This document shows positions 15,912 through 22,853 of a stretch of DNA of 24,088 nt, one piece after another. A program made the translations under genes and the position numbers. This DNA comes from a virus. Position 1 is the stretch's first letter, and each line of letters begins with the position of its first letter. Below the pieces are notes generated by a model that searched no databases, was not told where the DNA came from, and saw nothing but the letters and a program-made list of their open reading frames with translations. The stretch lies in the IMG/VR virus record IMGVR_UViG_3300024262_002289, positions 1 through 24,088 of that record. One strand, given 5' to 3'.

Positions 15912-16187
15912 ATGGAGACATTTTTATTATGCTTGGTAATCTTATTATTTATAGTGGCGGCCATGAGTATAGGCCTCCTAAGAGGCCGACGTGTAAAAGG
16001 CAGTTGCGGTGGTGCTACAGGCGAGTGCTCTGTATGTGGCAAAGACAATGCAAAAGACCGCCTACAACAGATGAAAAGAGATCCTAACCGTCGGATTGAC
16101 AGCGACAACATGACTGAGATCGAAAAGATGGATCGAGGTTTTACTCACGGTACTTACAACATAAACGGCAGAGATGTTGACTTTTAG
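15912..16187 (+). CDS. nqrM: NqrM-like small membrane protein
   Basis: A 91-residue protein with an N-terminal membrane helix (residues 3-23, FLLCLVILLFIVAAMSIGLL) followed by RGRRVKGSCGGATGECSVCG, with cysteines 32, 39 and 42. This is the layout of NqrM (formerly DUF539): one helix, AMxxGxxxGRxxIKGSCGG, then a Cys cluster. NqrM is needed for maturation of the Na+-translocating NADH:quinone reductase, apparently delivering iron to a Cys4 site in the membrane. The C-terminal 45 residues are charged and phage-specific. It starts one base after the T-fold gene. No other nqr gene is in the window, so it would have to act on host NQR. Confidence 0.7.
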   Translation: METFLLCLVILLFIVAAMSIGLLRGRRVKGSCGGATGECSVCGKDNAKDRLQQMKRDPNRRIDSDNMTEIEKMDRGFTHGTYNINGRDVDF

Positions 16188-16188
16188 A

Positions 16189-16217
16189 TTGACACAATCT
16201 ACAAAAGACTGTATAAT
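16189..16217 (+). promoter_or_regulatory. perfect sigma70 promoter for the sugar cassette
   Basis: TTGACA (16189-16194), a 17-base spacer and TATAAT (16212-16217), just after the NqrM-like stop. An AAGGAG ribosome-binding site (16231-16236) and the ATG at 16242 follow. Confidence 0.85.
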
Positions 16218-16241
16218 TAAGCATATTTCAAAGGAGTAAAA

Positions 16242-17435
16242 ATGCGTAAACTATTCTACATGGGTCTTGAATCTTATGAAGCTCGGTATACACTACAACT
16301 AACTGAATGGAATCGACGTGTGTTTGATCGTAGAGGTCTTGATGTTGTGTATGTTCCAGGCACTACAATCGATGATACTAAGAGTATATCAGTTGGACAA
16401 GTGCTAGATGCACATGGAAGAAGTTACTTTGGTATGAGCCAGATTATGAATCTAGTACAGATGATGCGTAATGGTGAATGTACAGGAGAAGATGTTATTT
16501 ACTTTGAAGATATGTTTCAGCCGGGCATAGAGAGTCTTCCATATATTATGGATCAGATTCCAGATGCCCAACGACCCCGAGTGTATGTACGCTGTCTTGC
16601 CCAAGCAATTGATCCAGATGATTTTGTGCATGTGTGGGGTATGTCCAAGTGGATGGGCCTATATGAGAAAATGGTATGTGAGTTTGCCACAGTCTTGGCT
16701 ACTAATGAAGAAATGGTAGCACACATGAAGATTGCTGGTTGGGAGTCACCTATATACAATATCTCAGGCTTGGCATTTGGCAAAGCAGAAGTTCAAGAAA
16801 GGTTGGGCGAACGGATAAAGCCTTTCAATGAACGTGCTAACAGAATTTGCTTTAGTGCAAGATTTGATCAAGAGAAACAACCAGACTTCTTTATGGATCT
16901 AGTAGAACGTTATAGCGAACAACACCCAGGTGCACAAACATTTGCAATACTACAAGGTGGACCACTGCGTAGTAACAATGAAAAATATATAACCCGTGCA
17001 AGAGAATTACAATCACGTGGCATACTAGAAATATACGAAAATCTACAAAAGCATGAATACTACAAAATACTAAACGATAGTAAAGTTTTATTTAATTGTG
17101 CTTTACAGGATTGGGTAAGCAATACAGTCAGTGAGGCAGATGCATTAGGTTGTAATGTTTTGTATCCAGCATACAGAAGTTTTCCAGAAACTTTTGCAAA
17201 TGATCCAAATCGATTGTATGTACCTTGGAGTATAGATGACGTTGAAGTTAAACTTGGAAACCTTCTAAAAGAAGCACATCACAACATGGGCTTGATAAGC
17301 GATCATACTGATGGTACTATTGACAGAATAGTTGACATCATGCAAGGCAAAGGTGAACAATGGTTACGTAGTGGCAATAGATATAGAGATCATGTTGCTG
17401 GTGCCAAGTATGCAGTAAGAAAAATTGAGGCATAA
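16242..17435 (+). CDS. GT4-like glycosyltransferase
   Basis: A 397-residue GT-B fold enzyme. The C-terminal domain opens with RICFSARFDQEKQPDFFMDL (from residue 201), the usual signature of the donor-binding half, and continues with a strand (QTFAILQGGPL), the KHEYYKILNDSKVLFNCAL segment and VSNTVSEADALGCNVLYPAY, where the Glu of SEADALG occupies the position of the E-x7-E type donor contact. Length is typical for family GT4. A strong early promoter and AAGGAG lie upstream, and galE starts after a one-base gap. It likely works with GalE-made UDP-galactose or a related donor; the acceptor is unknown. Confidence 0.75.
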   Translation: MRKLFYMGLESYEARYTLQLTEWNRRVFDRRGLDVVYVPGTTIDDTKSISVGQVLDAHGRSYFGMSQIMNLVQMMRNGECTGEDVIYFEDMFQPGIESLPYIMDQIPDAQRPRVYVRCLAQAIDPDDFVHVWGMSKWMGLYEKMVCEFATVLATNEEMVAHMKIAGWESPIYNISGLAFGKAEVQERLGERIKPFNERANRICFSARFDQEKQPDFFMDLVERYSEQHPGAQTFAILQGGPLRSNNEKYITRARELQSRGILEIYENLQKHEYYKILNDSKVLFNCALQDWVSNTVSEADALGCNVLYPAYRSFPETFANDPNRLYVPWSIDDVEVKLGNLLKEAHHNMGLISDHTDGTIDRIVDIMQGKGEQWLRSGNRYRDHVAGAKYAVRKIEA

Positions 17436-17436
17436 G

Positions 17437-18390
17437 ATGAAAACAGTTGCAATTACAGGTGGCGGTGGCTACATAGGTGGACAGACTGCTATCTATTTTA
17501 AAGAACAAGGTTGGGAAGTTACAGTTGTAGATAGAAATAACTTGCCCAAAAGACTTGAGCCATTTGTTGACAGATTTCTGCATGATGAATTCCACAACGA
17601 AGATGCACTACAAAAGTATGCAAGTGTGGATAGCATTATTCACTGTGCAGGATCAAGTTTGGTCGGTCCAAGCATAAAAAATCCTAGTCAATATTATGAG
17701 AACAATTTTATTGCTACAAAAAAGATGCTTGACTATTTGTGTCAATATGGTTATTATCCTAAGGTTGTGTTTAGCAGTAGTGCCGCAGTGTATGGCAATC
17801 CAATTGCAACACCAATAGCAGAAGAAGATCCTAAATTGCCTATATCACCTTATGGTATTAGCAAGCACATGGTAGAACAATTATTGGAAACATACAGTGA
17901 AGCATATGGATTAAACTATGTAGGATTGCGTTATTTTAATGCCGCAGGTGCTGATCCAGAAGGCAGACACGGACAAGAAAAATCTGCTACACATATTATT
18001 GCACGTGTGATGGAAGCAATAAAAGAACAAAAGCAGTTCACACTAAATGGTACTGGACTTGCAACCGAAGATGGTACCTGTGTGAGAGATTATGTTCATG
18101 TTGCTGATATTGCAAAAGCACATTTTTACTGTACAGAACCAAGAGTATCTCCGGGTTTTTACAATCTAAGTACAGGCATGGGTGCAAGCAATATGGAAAT
18201 AATACGTAAGTGTTGTGCAGTAAGTGGTAACAAGCCGGCCGCAGTTGTAGAAGGTCCAGGTAGGCCCGGTGATCCAGATACATTGGTTGCAAGCAATAAA
18301 AAGTTCTATGATGCATGCCAATGGCAAAACGAATACCATGTTGACGATATTGTTGAACATGCATGGGCATGGTATAACCGTGGGGTTTGA
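17437..18390 (+). CDS. galE: UDP-glucose 4-epimerase
   Basis: An extended short-chain dehydrogenase of 317 residues (E. coli GalE 338). The NAD-binding glycine motif is TGGGGYIGG (7-15). The catalytic Ser lies in FSSSAAVYG (113-115), and Tyr139 with Lys143 in SPYGISK form the Y-x3-K pair. LRYFNAAGADPEGRHGQ and VRDYVHVADIAKAH are the classic GalE signatures. It interconverts UDP-glucose and UDP-galactose, possibly the N-acetyl forms. I choose ATG 17437, right after the upstream stop, over an upstream in-frame TTG at 17425. The DegT-like gene overlaps its 3' end by 11 bases. Confidence 0.95.
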   Translation: MKTVAITGGGGYIGGQTAIYFKEQGWEVTVVDRNNLPKRLEPFVDRFLHDEFHNEDALQKYASVDSIIHCAGSSLVGPSIKNPSQYYENNFIATKKMLDYLCQYGYYPKVVFSSSAAVYGNPIATPIAEEDPKLPISPYGISKHMVEQLLETYSEAYGLNYVGLRYFNAAGADPEGRHGQEKSATHIIARVMEAIKEQKQFTLNGTGLATEDGTCVRDYVHVADIAKAHFYCTEPRVSPGFYNLSTGMGASNMEIIRKCCAVSGNKPAAVVEGPGRPGDPDTLVASNKKFYDACQWQNEYHVDDIVEHAWAWYNRGV

Positions 18391-18970
18391 AAAGTTTACT
18401 GAATTTGAAACTGCACTTAGTGAATACACTGGTGCACCTTATGTGGTCTTAACTGATTGTTGCACACATGCAGTCGAGTTATGCCTAAGATATAAAAGCA
18501 CTAAAACAGCAACATTACCATATAGAAGTTATATTAGTATTCCAATGACAATGCACAAACTGAATATAGATTATCACTATGATAAAATTGAATGGACATA
18601 TGAATACAGAATTGGACTTACAAATATTTGGGATAGTGCTAGAAGTTTTGACAAAGATATGTACCGTACAGGTCAAATACAATGTCTAAGTTTTGGACAT
18701 AGTAAACGTTTGGAAATTGGACATGGCGGTGCAATTCTTACTGATAATAAACAAGATGCGGATCAATTGCGATTAATGAGATATGATGGAAGAGATTTAT
18801 CAATTGCTCCTTGGCAAGATCAGAAAACTTTTCGTGTTGGATATCATTATAAACCCAGCATCGAAGATTGCGAGAAAGGACTGTACATGCTCGCTAACAA
18901 AGAACTAAAAACCAAACAGTCCCAACAGGTAATATATCCCGACTTAACCAAGATAAAAATAGTCGATTGA
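18380..18970 (+). CDS. short DegT/DnrJ/EryC1-family PLP aminotransferase
   Basis: From GTG 18380 the protein is 197 residues, against about 370 for a full sugar aminotransferase. The frame stays open further upstream inside galE, but that part reads like a shadow. FETALSEYTGAPYVVLTDCC then THAVELCLRY is the family's N-terminal signature. IWDSARSF (Asp85) matches the Asp that binds the PLP pyridine nitrogen, and CLSFGHSKRLEIGHGGAI holds the PLP lysine (Lys109). The substrate-binding C-terminal domain is missing or drastically shortened, with only PSIEDCEKGLYMLANKEL after it. Such enzymes make amino sugars. Activity of the short form is uncertain. Confidence 0.75.
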   Translation: MGFEKFTEFETALSEYTGAPYVVLTDCCTHAVELCLRYKSTKTATLPYRSYISIPMTMHKLNIDYHYDKIEWTYEYRIGLTNIWDSARSFDKDMYRTGQIQCLSFGHSKRLEIGHGGAILTDNKQDADQLRLMRYDGRDLSIAPWQDQKTFRVGYHYKPSIEDCEKGLYMLANKELKTKQSQQVIYPDLTKIKIVD

Positions 18971-19048
18971 CTTGCCCAGTTGTATAAATAATCGTACAAT
19001 AAGTTTAACTATTGTGGTCATCCTCGACCCAAACTCGGAGAATCCTAA
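18971..19048 (+). other. intergenic leader upstream of folE
   Basis: A 78-base gap holding a TATAAATA late-type element (18983-18990), a weaker sigma70-like pair (TTGCCC and TACAAT, 17 bases apart) and GGAG ahead of the folE start. The rest (GTCATCCTCGACCC and following) shows no convincing stem. I looked for a preQ1-type riboswitch and could not support one. Confidence 0.4.
18983..18990 (+). promoter_or_regulatory. exact TATAAATA late promoter element
   Basis: An exact match to the T4 late promoter octamer, about 60 bases upstream of folE. A sigma70-like pair (TTGCCC, 17 bases, TACAAT at 18995-19000) overlaps it, so this gap may drive folE both early and late. Confidence 0.5.
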
Positions 19049-19735
19049 ATGACAATTTCCAATATTATTACACAAAGATTAAAGAAAGCCAACAAGAGAT
19101 ACTGGGCTGGTGACAACATCAGTGGTTTTCTGCATGATGGTGACAAAGAAGCATTGATTGAAGAACTAGTGCCAAAGTTTGAAGCAGTATTAGATGGACT
19201 TATAATTGACAGAGAAAATGATCCAAACAGTAACGATACTGGAAGACGTCTTGCCAAAATGTATATTAATGAATTGATGAGTGGCAGATATAACCCTATG
19301 CCTAATGCAACCAGTTTTCCAAATCATTTAGAAGACAGATATGATGGAATGTTGGTTGTAAGAAGTGAACTTAAGAGTATGTGTTCACATCATCATCAAC
19401 CAGTAACTGGAACTGCATACATAGGATTGCTTGCTGCTGATCATCTAATAGGATTGAGCAAGTACACAAGAATTGCACAGTGGTGTGCAAGAAGAGGTAC
19501 ATTGCAAGAAGAACTTGCAATGGACATAGCCAGAGAAATAATGAAAGCAACTGACAGTAAAGATGTTGGTGTTTATATTCAAGCAACACATGGTTGTTGT
19601 GAAAATAGAGGCATCATGGCACACAGTAGTTTAACACAAACTACAGTATTAAAAGGTTCTTTCAAGACTGACCCTGGCACAAAGAAAGAGTTCATGGACA
19701 ATATTAAGTTGCAACAAGATTATAGTCCACGATAA
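19049..19735 (+). CDS. folE: GTP cyclohydrolase I
   Basis: A 228-residue enzyme that converts GTP to dihydroneopterin triphosphate, the first step of both folate and 7-deazaguanine synthesis. Zinc ligands are in place: Cys112 and His115 (KSMCSHHHQPV) and Cys183 (THGCCENRG), matching E. coli C110, H113 and C181. LIGLSKYTRIAQWCARR and LQEELAMDIAREIM are the classic FolE helices, with GIMAHSSLTQTTVLKG near the end. Length is near the usual 222. With a transglycosylase and QueD nearby, the most likely product route is preQ0 or a derivative for phage DNA, though boosting the host folate pool is possible. Confidence 0.95.
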   Translation: MTISNIITQRLKKANKRYWAGDNISGFLHDGDKEALIEELVPKFEAVLDGLIIDRENDPNSNDTGRRLAKMYINELMSGRYNPMPNATSFPNHLEDRYDGMLVVRSELKSMCSHHHQPVTGTAYIGLLAADHLIGLSKYTRIAQWCARRGTLQEELAMDIAREIMKATDSKDVGVYIQATHGCCENRGIMAHSSLTQTTVLKGSFKTDPGTKKEFMDNIKLQQDYSPR

Positions 19736-19787
19736 AACAACCATGGCAGAGTCGATCCTGCCTTAACACCCTCGAGAAGGAAACAAA

Positions 19788-20855
19788 ATGAAGGTTATAA
19801 AACTATTGGCAGTACTTCTGTCAGTTATGTTTTTCAGTGTTGCACATGCTGGAGACAAAGTAAAAGTAGGTTTTATCTATGTTGGCCCAACAGGCGATCA
19901 TGGATGGACCTATAGACACGATATAGGAAGACAGGATGTTGAAAAGCATTTTGGCGACAAAGTTGAAACAACTTTTATTGAAAGTGTAAAGTATGGTCCT
20001 GATGCAGAACGTGCAATTAGGGCTATGGCAAAAAGCGGAGCAGATATTATATTTGCTACAAGTTTTGGTTACATGGAGCCTATGCTTAAAGTAGCAAAAG
20101 AATTTCCAAATGTAAAATTTGAACATGCTACAGGTTACAAGCAATCTGATAATATGGCAAGTTATGGTTTAAGATTATATCAAGCAAGACACGTACAAGG
20201 TGTTATAGCAGGTATGATGACCAAGACCAACAAAATTTGCTACGTTGGTGCATTTCCAATACCAGAAGTTATTAGAGAAATTAACACCTACTACTTGGGT
20301 GCTAAGAGTGTAAATCCAGATGTTGATATTGACATTATTTGGGTAAACAGTTGGTACAATCCTGTTAAAGAAGGTGAAGCAGCCAAAGTGTTAATTACAC
20401 AAGGATGTGATATGGTTGCTCAGCATACTGACTCACCATCACCATTACAAGTTGCACAAAAAGAAGGTGTATTTGGTTTTGGTCAAGCAAGCAATCAATA
20501 CAAGTTTGCTCCGAAGGCTCAGTTGACTGCTACTATTGACAACTGGTCACCATATTACATTGCTAAGGTACAAGGTGTAATTGATGGTACTTGGAAAACT
20601 GGTGATTACTTTGGTCACATGAATGAAGATGTTGTACAAATGGCTCCGTTTACAAACATGCCAGCGGACGTAAAAGCATTTGCACAAAAGATCAAAGATG
20701 GTATTACCAACGGAAAATACTTTGCATTTACAGGTCCTATCAAAGATAACACAGGCAAACTACAGTTGAAAGACGGTGAAATTGCTGATGACGCACACCT
20801 TAACAGCATGATGTACTATGTTGAAGGTATTGACGCTAAAGTACCAGGGAACTAA
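19788..20855 (+). CDS. BMP-family periplasmic substrate-binding protein
   Basis: A 355-residue secreted protein. The signal peptide has Lys at 2 and 5, a hydrophobic core LLAVLLSVMFFSVA and an AHA|G cleavage site near residue 21; there is no lipobox Cys. The mature part starts KVKVGFIYVGPTGDHGWTYR then HDIGRQDVE, a hallmark of the BMP (basic membrane protein/PnrA-like) type I binding proteins that feed ABC importers, many for purine nucleosides. ADIIFATSFGYMEPM, KICYVGAFPIPEVIREIN and GCDMVAQHTDSPSPLQVA are further family segments. GAAGGAA precedes the ATG. No permease or ATPase is present, so it would have to dock with a host importer. The fold call is firm; the ligand is unknown. Confidence 0.9.
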   Translation: MKVIKLLAVLLSVMFFSVAHAGDKVKVGFIYVGPTGDHGWTYRHDIGRQDVEKHFGDKVETTFIESVKYGPDAERAIRAMAKSGADIIFATSFGYMEPMLKVAKEFPNVKFEHATGYKQSDNMASYGLRLYQARHVQGVIAGMMTKTNKICYVGAFPIPEVIREINTYYLGAKSVNPDVDIDIIWVNSWYNPVKEGEAAKVLITQGCDMVAQHTDSPSPLQVAQKEGVFGFGQASNQYKFAPKAQLTATIDNWSPYYIAKVQGVIDGTWKTGDYFGHMNEDVVQMAPFTNMPADVKAFAQKIKDGITNGKYFAFTGPIKDNTGKLQLKDGEIADDAHLNSMMYYVEGIDAKVPGN

Positions 20856-20858
20856 AAC

Positions 20859-21716
20859 ATGATACCAGTAATTGATTTTCAAAGCAAAACAGTACTGGAA
20901 GAGATACGCGAAGCCTATACAACTGTAGGCTTCGCAGTCTTTACTGATGCACTAAACACACAAGATCAAGATGATATGAAAAGTTGGTGGGAATTAATGC
21001 AAGACTTTTTTGATCTTGAACAAGAAACCAAAAACAAATACAGTTATCAAGCAGAAAACAATTTAGGTTACAGCATTGTTGGTGCAGAGAATGTAGACCC
21101 TAACGGTCCGAAAGACATGAAAGAGAGCTTTAATTATAATAACACTCGTATGCCTGAAGAACTATGGCCTGTTGATATAAACGGATTTAAAGCAACTGCA
21201 TTGCAATCAATAGACATTGCAGACAAACTTACCTTAAAAATACTAGAAAAATTTGACTTAATTTTAGATTCAGGCACAACACTAGTTGATGCACATCTAA
21301 GACCTTACAACACAACAAGAGTAATACACTATCCTGCAATGAAACCTACACTAGATAATCAACTGCGTATCGGCGAACATTCAGACTACGGCACAATTAC
21401 ACTGCTTTGGGATATAAATGGGGTTCCTGGCCTAGAAGTGCAAGACATAGATGGCAAGTGGCATCACGTTCCTTATGTATGGAATGGTGTGGTTGTAAAC
21501 ATTGGCGACTTGTTACAACGTTGGACTAACGATTATTTCAAAAGCACAAGACACAGAGTAGAAAACAGTCACTGTCACATTCCACGTTTTAGTATGCCAC
21601 ATTTTGTAGATCCAACTCCAGGGACTATAGTACAAAACCTATTAAAAGAACCAAACCATTATGATCCAATTGAATCAAAAGAATATCTAATGTGGCGATT
21701 AGCACAGAGTTATTAA
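20859..21716 (+). CDS. 2-oxoglutarate/Fe(II) oxygenase, isopenicillin-N-synthase-like
   Basis: A 285-residue dioxygenase. The N-terminal domain reads IPVIDFQSKTVLEEIREAYT then TVGFAVF, typical of the DIOX_N region. The catalytic core has IGEHSDYGTITLLW (His174, Asp176), KSTRHRVEN (His232) and RFSMPHF (Arg243-x-Ser245, the 2-oxoglutarate or substrate clamp). All iron ligands are present. Family members hydroxylate, desaturate or cyclise small molecules. It starts 3 bases after the BMP gene and its stop overlaps the reductase start by one base. The substrate is unknown; coupling with an import protein hints at an imported small molecule or a pathway intermediate. Confidence 0.88.
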   Translation: MIPVIDFQSKTVLEEIREAYTTVGFAVFTDALNTQDQDDMKSWWELMQDFFDLEQETKNKYSYQAENNLGYSIVGAENVDPNGPKDMKESFNYNNTRMPEELWPVDINGFKATALQSIDIADKLTLKILEKFDLILDSGTTLVDAHLRPYNTTRVIHYPAMKPTLDNQLRIGEHSDYGTITLLWDINGVPGLEVQDIDGKWHHVPYVWNGVVVNIGDLLQRWTNDYFKSTRHRVENSHCHIPRFSMPHFVDPTPGTIVQNLLKEPNHYDPIESKEYLMWRLAQSY

Positions 21717-22420
21717 TGAATCTTAAAATTACAGAAGTTGAACACTATACTGATAGTTTATTCCGTATACGTACAGAACGTCCGCAGTCATTTAGATTTA
21801 CTGCTGGCGAGTTTGTTATGATAAGTTTGCCCGATACTCCTAAAAGAGCATACAGTATGACCAGTGGTCCTTATGATGACTACATAGAATTTTATTCAAT
21901 CAAAGTGCCAAATGGACCACTTACCAGTAAACTACAACATGTGAAAGTAGGCGATTTATTGGATGTTGGAACTAAACCAACTGGTACTCTTACACTGGCT
22001 AATCTCGAACTTAGCGGAAACTTATGGTTACTGGCCACAGGAACAGGAATAGCACCGTTTATAAGTTTGTTAAAGGACCCAGAAACATTTGAAAGTTTTA
22101 GCCAGATCTCTGTGTATTGGAGTGTGCGAACTGCACAAGAACTTCTGGCATATGATGATTTTTTAAAACAATTGGATATAAAATATGTTCCAACAGTTAC
22201 ACAAGATCCCACATGGAATGGAAGAAAAACACGTATTACACACACTATCCGGCATGGTGAAATTGCAAGTAATTTAGAACCAAATGATCACAAAATAATG
22301 ATTTGTGGTAATTTAGAGTTCAATCAGGAAGTTGCAACTATGTTTGATGGTTGGGGATTTAAAGAAGGCAGTAGTAAACAGGCAGGTACGTTTGTGCAAG
22401 AAAGAGCATTTGTTGGTTGA
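21716..22420 (+). CDS. fpr: ferredoxin/flavodoxin-NADP+ reductase (Fpr-like)
   Basis: A 234-residue FAD enzyme. KRAYSMTSGP (Arg44-x-Tyr46-Ser47) binds FAD, ATGTGIAPFISLL (109-114) binds NADP, and MICGNLEFNQEV (Cys197-Gly-Asn) is the nicotinamide-side motif. The chain ends AFVG, as bacterial Fpr proteins do with a short tail after the F-V segment. It moves electrons between NADPH and ferredoxin or flavodoxin. I choose ATG 21716, overlapping the oxygenase stop (TAATG), over a start at 21692. Possible uses are feeding radical-SAM or diiron enzymes. No ferredoxin or flavodoxin gene is in the window. Confidence 0.9.
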   Translation: MNLKITEVEHYTDSLFRIRTERPQSFRFTAGEFVMISLPDTPKRAYSMTSGPYDDYIEFYSIKVPNGPLTSKLQHVKVGDLLDVGTKPTGTLTLANLELSGNLWLLATGTGIAPFISLLKDPETFESFSQISVYWSVRTAQELLAYDDFLKQLDIKYVPTVTQDPTWNGRKTRITHTIRHGEIASNLEPNDHKIMICGNLEFNQEVATMFDGWGFKEGSSKQAGTFVQERAFVG

Positions 22421-22444
22421 CATTCTTTGTAATAGTGCTATAAT
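22417..22444 (+). promoter_or_regulatory. sigma70 promoter overlapping the fpr stop
   Basis: TTGACA (22417-22422), a 16-base spacer and TATAAT (22439-22444). As in the promoter at 14160, the TGA in the -35 box is the stop codon of the upstream gene. The HIT gene starts at 22470 behind an ACGGAGTAA ribosome-binding site. Confidence 0.75.
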
Positions 22445-22469
22445 AACAGTATTAACAACGGAGTAAGCG

Positions 22470-22853
22470 ATGCATAGTGTAGACACGTTAGAAGTGGCAA
22501 AGCAAGAGGGCAGAGCTCCTTGGACTGATGTGCAGTTGGAAACAAAAGAATTTGTTGTATACAATGATGGCTTTCCAGTTACGCCAGGGCACACACTGAT
22601 TGTGCCTCGTGAGTCAAACATGCAAAACTTGCTTCGTTGTTTCAATTACGCAATGCAAATGGGCAATGCAAACGTTGAAGGTGAAGGTAACGAGATTACA
22701 GGCTTTAACGTTGGTATCAATGTAGGTACAAGTGCAGGTCAAACTGTGATGTATCCTCATGTGCATTTGATTTTTAGAAGAGACGGCGACTGTGAAGATC
22801 CAACAGGTGGTGTCCGTAATGTAATCCCAGGGAGTGGCAACTATGGCAACTGA
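22470..22853 (+). CDS. HIT-family nucleotide hydrolase/transferase
   Basis: A 127-residue histidine-triad protein. FVVYNDGFPVTPGHTLIVPR is the family's first strand-turn-strand region, and FNVGINVGTSAGQTVMYPHV then HLIFRRDGD the active site. The nucleophilic His97 and the third His99 are kept, but the first His of H-x-H-x-H is Tyr95. The end GGVRNVIPGSGNYGN matches bacterial HIT proteins with a DPxGGVRxVIP tail. HIT enzymes split dinucleoside polyphosphates or nucleoside phosphoramidates. It begins 26 bases after a sigma70 -10 box, and the acidic gene starts within its last 11 bases. It could recycle nucleotides or alarmones such as Ap4A; this is inference. Confidence 0.85.
   Translation: MHSVDTLEVAKQEGRAPWTDVQLETKEFVVYNDGFPVTPGHTLIVPRESNMQNLLRCFNYAMQMGNANVEGEGNEITGFNVGINVGTSAGQTVMYPHVHLIFRRDGDCEDPTGGVRNVIPGSGNYGN

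Noticed and set aside
18971-19048. preQ1 riboswitch in the folE leader
   Set aside because: I could not find the paired stem plus A-rich tail of a preQ1-I element or a clear alternative. The gap is mostly promoter-like sequence.
19736-19787. Terminator between folE and the BMP gene
   Set aside because: GGCAG/CTGCC (19745-19761 region) can pair, but the stem is only five bases and no T-run follows; it was not strong enough to list.
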